Positions 1 to 5,708 of a stretch of DNA of 8,029 nt are shown piece by piece. The stretch spans positions 1 to 8,029 of the forward strand of contig JAGQQT010000167.1 in assembly GCA_020426065.1 (NCBI GenBank), read 5' to 3'. The DNA is from Planctomycetaceae bacterium (GTDB lineage: Bacteria; Planctomycetota; Planctomycetia; Planctomycetales; Planctomycetaceae). A program made the position numbers and the translations under genes. Positions within the stretch are counted from its first letter, which is position 1. Each line of letters opens with the position of its first letter. The notes beneath the pieces were generated by a model, which worked only from the letters and a program-made list of their open reading frames with translations, was not told where the DNA came from and searched no databases.

Positions 1-76
1 CCATGTTGTGCTACGAAAAAGTCTCATACGGAACTCCCGGAGGGGTAATAGAAAATCAATAAGTATTAAGGTGTGC

Positions 77-99
77 CACTGCTGGCCCGGCCAGCAGTG
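77..99. terminator. Perfect 11-bp inverted repeat, possible bidirectional terminator
   Basis: CACTGCTGGCC, one C, then GGCCAGCAGTG form a perfect 11-bp stem (in practice about 9-10 pairs with a small loop). It starts 39 bases beyond the stop of the VOC-family gene, where a terminator is expected. Neither side is followed by a clear run of T (plus strand continues AATCTTATT, minus strand GCACACC), so it is not a textbook intrinsic terminator. It could instead be one copy of a dispersed hairpin repeat; I have an unverified impression that similar CACTGCTGG/CCAGCAGTG hairpins recur in planctomycete intergenic regions. The structure is certain; the role is inferred. Confidence 0.5.
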
Positions 100-137
100 A
101 ATCTTATTGCTGCTGTGTGCATTTCTCACTTCTCAAT

Positions 138-638
138 TCAACCACGAACAGCCGCTTCAATTTTTGCGATGTCGATTCTGGTCATCTCCATCATTGCCGC
201 AAACGCCCGTTGCGCAACTCCCGGATCGGGATCGGCAATCGCCTTTGACAACACAACCGGTGTGATCTGCCAGGAGATCCCCCATTTATCCTTGCACCAG
301 CCGCATGCACTTTCCTGGCCACCGTTCTCGATGATTGCGTCCCAGTAGCGATCCGTTTCTGCCTGGTCCTGGGTTGCGACCTGAAATGAAAAGGCTTCAC
401 AGTGCTGGAACGCTGGGCCTCCATTCAAGCCCAGGCAGGAAATGCCCATCAGGTCAAATTCGACCGTCAACACATCTCCCTGTTTTCCGGAAGGATAATC
501 CCCCGGTGCCCGATGCACGGCCTTGACCTTCGTCTCGGGAAAGACCTGGGCATAAAATCGGGCAGCCGGTTCAGCCTCGCCATCGTACCACAGACAGACC
601 GTATTCTTGGAAATGCTCACGTCATCCTTTTCAGTCAT
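138..638 (-). CDS. VOC-family protein, PhnB-like (3-demethylubiquinone-9 3-methyltransferase domain type)
   Basis: A 166-residue soluble protein of the vicinal-oxygen-chelate (glyoxalase/bleomycin resistance) fold, PhnB-like branch. Family hallmarks seen: an N-terminal strand and helix TVCLWYDGEAEPAARFYAQVFP (about 13-34, split here by no gap), a central strand ending LGLNGG (69-74), FSFQV (83-87), CGWCKDKWGISWQITP (112-127), and the usual C-terminal helix AFAAMMEMTRIDIAKIEAA. Family members are often called 3-demethylubiquinone methyltransferase, but the fold gives no methyltransferase evidence and the substrate is unknown. There is no signal peptide, so it is cytoplasmic. The ATG at 638 has no purine-rich site upstream; an in-frame GTG at 620 (residue 7, giving VSISKNTVCLW) is preceded by AAGGA four bases upstream and may be the true start. 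The gene lies 39 bases downstream of the small exported-protein gene on the same strand and is probably read from its promoter. Function beyond the family is unknown. Confidence 0.9.
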   Translation of the reverse strand: MTEKDDVSISKNTVCLWYDGEAEPAARFYAQVFPETKVKAVHRAPGDYPSGKQGDVLTVEFDLMGISCLGLNGGPAFQHCEAFSFQVATQDQAETDRYWDAIIENGGQESACGWCKDKWGISWQITPVVLSKAIADPDPGVAQRAFAAMMEMTRIDIAKIEAAVRG

Positions 639-677
639 CAGAGAAGAAAGAATTCAATGGAGGTTTCAGGAACAGTT

Positions 678-1076
678 CTAGTTCTCAATCGTGAACTTGA
701 ACACTTCCCTGCCGTCAGTCAGACGATAGATGTACGACATTGCGACATGGTTGTCACGAAAGGATTTCAGGTCAGCAGCCTGGGCAACCTGCTGTCGGAC
801 TCCCTGTTCCATCAGGGCTTTCTTTTCTTCAGTGATATCAGATTCGTCGATCGAATGGAGCGTATAAAAATAAGTGATCCGTTTTCCGGGTCCAGGAGCG
901 GTTGTATCCAGACGCGTGATCTGATCAACCTCCATCGGCAGGTTCTTGTTGAATTCGCTGCATACCTTGACGAGCTGAGCGTCGAAGGAGGGCGGAGCGA
1001 AAACAACATTCTGCACAACCCAACGACCAGCCATGGCTGAGAGAACCACGACAACAACCATTCCAAACTGTTTCAT
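678..1076 (-). CDS. Small exported protein of unknown function
   Basis: A 132-residue protein I cannot assign a function. The N-terminus has a short basic start (K2) and a hydrophobic stretch at about 4-15 (MVVVVVLSAMAG), then a charged soluble domain; this fits a signal peptide or single membrane anchor, with the rest in the periplasm. The soluble part contains FNKNLPMEVDQITRLDTTAPGPGK (about 42-65, described in pieces: NLPMEVD, TRLD, GPGK) followed by ITYFYTLHSID and a C-terminal MSYIYRLTDGREVFKFTI. From memory this N-K-x-x-P-M-x-V-D-x-x-T-R-L-D pattern occurs in small hypothetical exported proteins of several bacterial groups, but I cannot verify this. Only one cysteine (C39) is present, so no internal disulfide. 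The start is well supported: GGAG at 1082-1085 lies five bases before ATG 1076. A candidate promoter with an overlapping palindrome lies just upstream. Confidence 0.85.
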   Translation of the reverse strand: MKQFGMVVVVVLSAMAGRWVVQNVVFAPPSFDAQLVKVCSEFNKNLPMEVDQITRLDTTAPGPGKRITYFYTLHSIDESDITEEKKALMEQGVRQQVAQAADLKSFRDNHVAMSYIYRLTDGREVFKFTIEN

Positions 1077-1107
1077 ACCCTCTCCCCGATGTCCTTCATC
1101 ACGCTGT

Positions 1108-1133
1108 GAATAGATCAGTTCTGCTGATCATTC
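1108..1133. repeat. Imperfect palindrome overlapping a candidate promoter (possible operator)
   Basis: GAAT-A-GATCAG, a five-base loop TTCTG, then CTGATC-ATTC make a 10-bp stem with one bulged base (A1112). The inner GATCAG/CTGATC arms (1113-1118 and 1124-1129) are perfect. The structure covers the candidate -10 hexamer at 1127-1132 and the expected transcription start near 1120, a position typical of a repressor operator, and ends 32 bases before the ATG at 1076. If transcribed it could instead form a hairpin in the leader. The symmetry is seen; the role is inferred. Confidence 0.4.
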
Positions 1134-1155
1134 CTCACCCCTACACAACTGTCAA
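1127..1155 (-). promoter_or_regulatory. Candidate sigma-70-type promoter for the 678-1076 gene
   Basis: On the minus strand a perfect TTGACA (1155-1150) is followed by a 17-base spacer and AATGAT (1132-1127), which matches four of six bases of TATAAT. Transcription would begin near 1120 and give a leader of roughly 43 bases before the ATG at 1076. It lies in the 155-bp gap after the membrane-protein gene, suggesting that the small exported protein and the VOC protein can be transcribed apart from it. Promoter rules in planctomycetes are less well known than in E. coli, so this is a sequence match only. Confidence 0.4.
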
Positions 1156-1231
1156 GGACGTGGGGGGCCTGATCCGAATGACGGGATGGACTGTATCTGT
1201 CAGGTTGAGTGCGAAATGTCTGGCAGGCTGC

Positions 1232-2452
1232 TTAAAACGGAGAGGGAATCAGCAGCAGCGGCTGCTCGAACATCACCAGTTTGCCGTGGGCACCAATATT
1301 GCGGGTGAAGAACAGCAGGAAGACGTAGAATCCGCACAGCAGTACCGAAACCAGGCTCCAGAATTTTCGCCAGTACCAGGGCGGTTCGGTTTCGAGTCGG
1401 GCGGCCCGGGCGTAAATGCGGCCCAGCAGCAGACGGGCAGGGTAGATGACCGCAATAAACACCGTTGTCATCATCCACAAGGCATCCTGGGGAGGGGCTA
1501 CGATTTTGAACAGATACAGAACAATTGTCAGGGCATAACCGATCAGAAATCCGAGCGTCCAGAGGAAGGGGGTTTTACGGAACAGCTGGCGACAGTGCCG
1601 CAGTTCCCGGCAGGCGGAAAACCGTTGAGTGCTACTGTAGTGTGCCTGCAAAATTGGAACCCAGGTCGCAACCACGGCCAGCATTGCACCGCCGACAAGT
1701 GTCACCAGAATGGCGGGACCTTGCGGGGCATCGGCTACGGCAAACAACGCAGTGGGAATAAGTGTCCACATCAACACACCGAGAGCCCCCCACAGTCCGA
1801 GCAGAAAAGTCTGCTTCAATTCGAGACTGCTCACCACATTTCCCACGGCAGCGGAACGTTCTCTGAGAATCTGGCCCAGATTTTCCTGCTGACGCAGTTT
1901 GCGATAATTCCGTCGAGGAGTGAAGAATGAACCCAGGCTGCCACCGACCAGCAGTGTGATCAACAGATGAATTAACAATCCACTCGCGATCGTGAAGGTG
2001 AGAATGCGGAGGAATTTTGTCAGTCCGGAGCCAGGGTCAATCAGGTACGCATCACTGGTAAATCCACCAAGGTATCGCAGCGGGAGCAGCAGAATGAAAA
2101 TCCCGAAAACGATTGCCCCCAGCTGGCCTGCCACCCGGTAGAGTGGAAATCCTGCTTTCCATTTTCCTTCCCGGGCAACTTCTCCTTCCGCCTTCAGCAG
2201 AAACCCCAGGGCCAGGATATTCACAATCGGGATCGCCGCCAGGGTAGCCAGCAGCAGTACCAGTGAAGCCAGGTGAAACAGCAGAGAAACAAACCGGCCG
2301 ACCAGCCTGAACAGTCCCCCCAGCAGTTGCCGTATGCCGAATCGTTTTGTGCGGGCGGGGGCTTCCGGTTCGACGGAAATGTCCAGCAGATGCGCCGCCT
2401 CAGAACTGACTGACATGATTCTCGACTCGCCGGGTAAGGAACTGCACTCCAT
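1232..2452 (-). CDS. Polytopic membrane protein of unknown function
   Basis: A 406-residue integral membrane protein I do not recognise with certainty. Hydrophobic segments fall at about 54-86 (long, possibly a re-entrant or two short helices), 110-130, 148-173, 214-240, 246-269, 296-316, 322-345 and 363-384, giving about eight spans. Between the first two spans sits IPIVNILALGFLLKAEGEVAR, split by the end of the membrane; this kind of IPIVN...GFLL.AEG pattern recalls DUF4013-like proteins, an untested resemblance. A basic loop (FTPRRNYRKLRQQ, about 177-189) is likely cytoplasmic by the positive-inside rule. No transporter or enzyme signature is visible. The first ATG (2452) has GGAG only three bases before it; a second in-frame ATG at 2416 starts MSVSSEAAHLL, has no strong ribosome site, and is a fair alternative. 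The gene is divergent from the DUF1549 gene and leads the minus-strand cluster. Confidence 0.85.
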   Translation of the reverse strand: MECSSLPGESRIMSVSSEAAHLLDISVEPEAPARTKRFGIRQLLGGLFRLVGRFVSLLFHLASLVLLLATLAAIPIVNILALGFLLKAEGEVAREGKWKAGFPLYRVAGQLGAIVFGIFILLLPLRYLGGFTSDAYLIDPGSGLTKFLRILTFTIASGLLIHLLITLLVGGSLGSFFTPRRNYRKLRQQENLGQILRERSAAVGNVVSSLELKQTFLLGLWGALGVLMWTLIPTALFAVADAPQGPAILVTLVGGAMLAVVATWVPILQAHYSSTQRFSACRELRHCRQLFRKTPFLWTLGFLIGYALTIVLYLFKIVAPPQDALWMMTTVFIAVIYPARLLLGRIYARAARLETEPPWYWRKFWSLVSVLLCGFYVFLLFFTRNIGAHGKLVMFEQPLLLIPSPF

Positions 2453-2519
2453 TCACTCCGGGCAAACTGGCTGAATGCCTGGAACGCTGGAAACCACCAT
2501 CAGTGACTTTTGATGAACA

Positions 2520-2548
2520 ATTTCACGCAATTCCCGAGAACTGTTCAA
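2520..2548 (-). promoter_or_regulatory. Candidate promoter for the membrane-protein gene
   Basis: On the minus strand TTGAAC (2548-2543), a 17-base spacer and TGAAAT (2525-2520) match the two sigma-70 hexamers at four of six positions each. Transcription would start near 2513 and leave a leader of about 60 bases before ATG 2452. The -35 box coincides with one of two GTTCAAC boxes in this region. The match is moderate and could arise by chance. Confidence 0.25.
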
Positions 2549-2586
2549 CCGAAATACCACTGCAGCCGTTGAAAAGACTGTTCAAC
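2540..2586. repeat. Repeated ACTGTTCAAC boxes in the divergent intergenic region
   Basis: The 10-mer ACTGTTCAAC occurs twice, at 2540-2549 and 2577-2586, 37 bases apart. The second copy also pairs with an inverted GTTGAA at 2568-2573 (GTTGAA, seven bases, TTCAAC), and the first contains GAAC-T-GTTC (2538-2546). Such clustered half-sites between divergent genes resemble regulator binding sites, here able to act on both the membrane-protein gene and the DUF1549 gene. No regulator gene is visible in the window. The repeats are seen; the role is inferred. Confidence 0.35.
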
Positions 2587-2612
2587 TTGATTACTCGGAA
2601 AAAACCGTGCCA

Positions 2613-2632
2613 GTTTCAGGTTTTCCTGAAAC
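2613..2632. promoter_or_regulatory. Perfect 8-bp hairpin/palindrome upstream of the DUF1549 gene
   Basis: GTTTCAGG, a TTTT loop, then CCTGAAAC form a perfect inverted repeat. It lies 75 bases before ATG 2708 and about 18 bases before the candidate extended -10 element, roughly -52 to -33 from the inferred start, where an activator or repressor could bind. It is not placed as a terminator for either flanking gene because both genes point away from it. Structure certain, role inferred. Confidence 0.4.
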
Positions 2633-2649
2633 CAGAATGTTTTCAAGAC

Positions 2650-2658
2650 TGGTAAAAT
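2650..2658 (+). promoter_or_regulatory. Candidate extended -10 promoter for the DUF1549-DUF1501 pair
   Basis: TGG followed by TAAAAT matches an extended -10 element (TGn next to a five-of-six TATAAT). No convincing -35 box is found 15-18 bases upstream, which is acceptable for extended -10 promoters. Transcription would start near 2665, about 43 bases before the ATG at 2708. A match only. Confidence 0.3.
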
Positions 2659-2707
2659 CTAAGTTAATCATGCCCATTTCTGCTCCCCTCGGGAAAGTGT
2701 GCCCCTG

Positions 2708-4342
2708 ATGAGGAATGCGATCAAAACTTATGCCCCCGCAGTGGTGGTCTGCTGCATCCTGTTCTGGATTGTCTGGAGCACGGCTTTCCCACCCGTGGCC
2801 CAGGATGAATTGCTGGGGGAATCTCCCTTGCAGGATTCCACTCTCAGTGCGGCAGTTCAGAAAGTGGATGCCTGGTTTGCGGCAGACTGGGAAGCCCGTC
2901 AGCTGCCAGCGGCCGAAAAAGCAGATGATCTGACCATCCTGCGAAGGATGTCCCTGGCTCTGCATGGCACAATTCCTTCGATCGAAGAACTCCGGCAGTT
3001 TGAAGCCGATACCCGTCCCGACCGGCTGGCAATCTGGTGCGGGATGATGCTCGAAGACCCCCGCTTCGCCAACTATGTTTCGGAACGTCTGACTCGAGCG
3101 TTCGTGGGAACGCAGGGGGAGCCGTTTCTGGTCTTCCGGCGGGACCGGTTTCGAAACTGGATTGCCGAGCAGCTCCAGGCAAATCGACCTTACGATGAAG
3201 TTGTCCGGGAGATCATTTCCTCCACCGGTTTGTGGACGGGTGAGCCGGCAACCAATTTTGTGACACATGCCGTCCAGGATGGAAATGTCGATGCCAACAA
3301 GCTGGCCGGAAAAACCGTGCGTGCGGTTCTGGGGCAGCGGATCGACTGTGCCCAGTGTCACGATCATCCCTTTGCCGAATGGAAACAGAATCAGTTTGAA
3401 GGGCTGGCGGCCTACTTCGGCAAATGCCGACTGACCGCCTTCGGTATCGATGATCCGGCAGGGCGGAAATACGAAGTGGAAGATCGGCAGACTCTCGAGA
3501 AACGGGTGGTCGAGCCGAATGTCCCCTTTGACGCTCAATGGTTGCCGGACACGGGCTCTCAACGCTCCCAGCTGGCAGTGTGGTGTACTCATCCTGAAAA
3601 CCTGCGGTTTGCCCGGGCCACTGCGAATCGGGTGTGGGCAATCATGTTCGGCAAAGCCTATTCAGAAGCAGAACCCTACTACACCCGGGTGGACGACCTG
3701 CCCGATCCCGATCCGGATGCCCAGACCGCTCTGGATCTGCTGGCAGAACAGTTCATCGCATCGGGCTTTAACCTGAGACAGCTGTTTCAGACGATTGCTG
3801 CCTCCCGACCATTTCAGATGGCCTCCGTTTCCACAGCAGAAGATGACATCCTCAAAAAGCAGGTTGAGGCCTGGGCGGTCTTTCCGCTGGTCCGGTTACG
3901 GCCGGAACAGATTGTCGGCTCGATGCTGCAGGCCAGTTCCATCAAGACCATTGACCAGCGGTCGCACCTGTTGACCAGAACGCTCAAGCTGATCAATGAA
4001 AATGATTTCATGAAGGAATACGGCGACCTCGGGGCAGATGAATTTGAGTCTCGGGCCAGCACCATTCCGCAGGCCCTGTTGAGGATGAACGGCAAACTGG
4101 CTGATGAAACCATCAAGCCCAATCCGTTCAATGCCACGCCCCGAATTGCCATGACAGCCCGAAACCGGGAAATGGTGATCGACACGGCCTACCTGGCCTG
4201 CCTGAGCCGCTATCCCACTGATGATGAACATCATTTCTTTCTGAACCAGTGGGCGGAGGGGGGCAAAAAAGGAACTCCTCAGAAAACACATGATCTGTAC
4301 TGGGTTCTATTCAATTCTCCTGAATTCTCCTGGAACCATTGA
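2708..4342 (+). CDS. DUF1549/DUF1553 domain protein with CxxCH motif (planctomycete PSCyt2/PSD1 type)
   Basis: A 544-residue exported or membrane-anchored protein. Residues 8-27 form one hydrophobic segment (signal peptide or anchor). The DUF1549 (PSCyt2) region spans about 65-235: LRRMSLALHGTIPSIEEL is the family's R-x-x-L-x-L-x-G-x-x-P-x-x-E-E pattern, and the hallmark DCAQCHDHPF follows, with C214, C217 and H218 forming CxxCH. CxxCH is the c-type haem attachment motif, but haem binding by this domain is not established. DUF1553 (PSD1) spans about 295-540, from NLRFARATANRVW to the typical end LYWVLFNSPEF. The N-terminal PSCyt1 cytochrome domain found in many longer relatives (often 700-1,100 residues) is absent, so this is a short form. 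I chose ATG 2708 for its normal basic N-terminus; an in-frame GTG at 2699 adds three residues and is nearer to the weak GGGA at 2691. The DUF1501 gene begins 44 bases after the stop. The two families are almost always paired in planctomycetes and are believed to act together; the substrate is unknown. Confidence 0.93.
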   Translation: MRNAIKTYAPAVVVCCILFWIVWSTAFPPVAQDELLGESPLQDSTLSAAVQKVDAWFAADWEARQLPAAEKADDLTILRRMSLALHGTIPSIEELRQFEADTRPDRLAIWCGMMLEDPRFANYVSERLTRAFVGTQGEPFLVFRRDRFRNWIAEQLQANRPYDEVVREIISSTGLWTGEPATNFVTHAVQDGNVDANKLAGKTVRAVLGQRIDCAQCHDHPFAEWKQNQFEGLAAYFGKCRLTAFGIDDPAGRKYEVEDRQTLEKRVVEPNVPFDAQWLPDTGSQRSQLAVWCTHPENLRFARATANRVWAIMFGKAYSEAEPYYTRVDDLPDPDPDAQTALDLLAEQFIASGFNLRQLFQTIAASRPFQMASVSTAEDDILKKQVEAWAVFPLVRLRPEQIVGSMLQASSIKTIDQRSHLLTRTLKLINENDFMKEYGDLGADEFESRASTIPQALLRMNGKLADETIKPNPFNATPRIAMTARNREMVIDTAYLACLSRYPTDDEHHFFLNQWAEGGKKGTPQKTHDLYWVLFNSPEFSWNH

Positions 4343-4374
4343 GTCAACTCCGGTCCGCAAGCCGCGGACATTTC

Positions 4375-4379
4375 AAGGA
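4375..4379 (+). promoter_or_regulatory. Ribosome binding site deciding the DUF1501 start
   Basis: AAGGA lies seven bases before ATG 4387. The same frame is also open back to a TTG at 4339 that overlaps the preceding stop codon, which would add 16 residues. The strong site and the fact that the Tat signal sits close behind ATG 4387 favour the shorter protein. Confidence 0.7.
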
Positions 4380-4386
4380 TCTCGAA

Positions 4387-5670
4387 ATGAATTTTCTGCA
4401 TCAGCAATTGCAGTATCCCGGATTCCGCCGCCGCGACTGGCTCAAGTGGCACACCGTTGCCGGACTTTCCTTTCTGCTTCCCTCCCTTTCTGCCCGCGCT
4501 GCCGAACAGCGGGGATCAGAACGGGCTCGCTCTCTGATCTGCCTGTGGATGAATGGTGGCCCCAGTCAACTCGAGATGTGGGATCCGCATCCGGGAACTG
4601 AAATTGGCGGACCGACAACTGCGATCAAGACTTCCATTCCCGAAATTGAAATCGGTTCCGGCCTCCCCTTAATGGCCGAACGGATACACCGCCTCAACCT
4701 GATTCGCTCACTGGTCAGCAAAGAGGGGGACCACGAACGGGGAACTTATTTTGTCAAAACCGGATATCGTCCGGATCCAACTGTCGTCCATCCCTCTCTT
4801 GGTTCTGTCATCACTTACCAGAAACCGACCGAGGGGCTGGATCTTCCTCCGTTTGTTTCCCTGGGGGATGGTCAGTGGCCTGCACGGGGAGGGTATCTGG
4901 GAGCTCAGTATGATGCGTTTCGTGTGTTTGATCCCGGCCGGGGAATTCATAACATGCAATCACGCGTCGGAGAGAAGCGGCAGGAACAGCGACTCGAAGG
5001 TCTGGATCTGCTCACGAAAACATTCAGGCAGGGACGCGGCATTCAGGCCGAAAAATCGCTGCACAAGCAGACCATTGACAACGCTCTGAAAATGATGTCC
5101 TCCGATCAGCTCAAAGCTTTCGAAATTGAAGCGGAACCGGAATCCACACGCGACCGTTACGGCGATACCCAGTTTGGTCGCGGTTGCCTGGTGGCTCGTC
5201 GTCTGATTGAAACTGGAGTGCGAGCGGTCGAAGTGACTCTCTCCGGTTTCGATACGCACGCCAACAATTTTGAAGGGCAGGCTGAGCGAATCAAGGATCT
5301 CGACCCCGCATTTGCCGCTCTGATGGATGACCTGATCGAGCGGGATCTGTTTGAATCCACCATCGTACTCTGTATTGGTGAATTCGGCAGAACGCCACGC
5401 ATCAATCCACTGGATGGCCGGGATCACTGGCCGAACGGGTTTTCCTGCGTACTGGGTGGTGGCGGGCTGGTGGAAAGCACAGTCATCGGCGAAACGGACC
5501 CCACTGGTAAAGCGACCGAACCAGTCAACCCCGTCAAAGTTCAGGATCTGTATGCCACGATTCTCACCCAGCTGCAGATCGATCCTGCCCATGAAATGAT
5601 GACTCCGATCGGTCGTCCCCTCGCCATATGTGATGGTGCACCGCTCGAACTACTGCTGAAGAGCAGCTGA
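4387..5670 (+). CDS. DUF1501 domain protein, Tat-exported, alkaline-phosphatase-like fold
   Basis: A 427-residue protein of full family length. The N-terminus carries a twin-arginine signal: RRRDWLK at 14-20 followed by the hydrophobic stretch AGLSFLLPSLSARA and a cleavage site near ARA-A (37-39), so it is probably folded in the cytoplasm and exported. DUF1501 proteins belong to the alkaline phosphatase/sulfatase-like superfamily. Signature motifs seen in order: LWMNGGPSQLEMWDP (53-67), GDHERG (114-119), GFDTHANNF (287-295), GEFGRTPRIN (331-340) and GRDHWPNGFS (344-353); the D, H and E residues in these are the expected metal-site and active-site positions. No family member's physiological substrate is known to me. 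It follows the DUF1549/DUF1553 gene by 44 bases with no terminator between and is almost certainly co-transcribed; such pairs are a planctomycete hallmark. After it comes a 38-base gap to a convergent gene. Confidence 0.95.
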   Translation: MNFLHQQLQYPGFRRRDWLKWHTVAGLSFLLPSLSARAAEQRGSERARSLICLWMNGGPSQLEMWDPHPGTEIGGPTTAIKTSIPEIEIGSGLPLMAERIHRLNLIRSLVSKEGDHERGTYFVKTGYRPDPTVVHPSLGSVITYQKPTEGLDLPPFVSLGDGQWPARGGYLGAQYDAFRVFDPGRGIHNMQSRVGEKRQEQRLEGLDLLTKTFRQGRGIQAEKSLHKQTIDNALKMMSSDQLKAFEIEAEPESTRDRYGDTQFGRGCLVARRLIETGVRAVEVTLSGFDTHANNFEGQAERIKDLDPAFAALMDDLIERDLFESTIVLCIGEFGRTPRINPLDGRDHWPNGFSCVLGGGGLVESTVIGETDPTGKATEPVNPVKVQDLYATILTQLQIDPAHEMMTPIGRPLAICDGAPLELLLKSS

Positions 5671-5708
5671 TGTCATGCATGCATCACGATGGCGGTAAGC
5701 AGCAGCGG

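Noticed and set aside
73..348. A 91-codon plus-strand ORF at the left edge
   Set aside because: It begins inside the hairpin repeat and is antisense to the VOC gene; no domain or export signal that makes sense.
402..1040. A 212-codon plus-strand ORF
   Set aside because: It runs antisense across two genes, the VOC protein and the small exported protein, and across the gap between them, which a real gene is unlikely to do.
1106..1930. A 274-codon plus-strand ORF
   Set aside because: It lies antisense to the membrane-protein gene, its translation is Gln/Gly/Ser-rich with no domain or hydrophobic pattern, and the opposite frame encodes a coherent eight-span protein.
2591..3592. A 333-codon minus-strand ORF
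   Set aside because: It is antisense to the DUF1549/DUF1553 gene, whose family motifs are unmistakable; the minus translation is rich in Pro, His, Arg and Cys without any recognisable domain.
4339..4386. A TTG start for the DUF1501 protein overlapping the previous stop codon
   Set aside because: ATG 4387 has AAGGA at ideal spacing and lies close to the Tat motif; the extra 16 residues show no family similarity.
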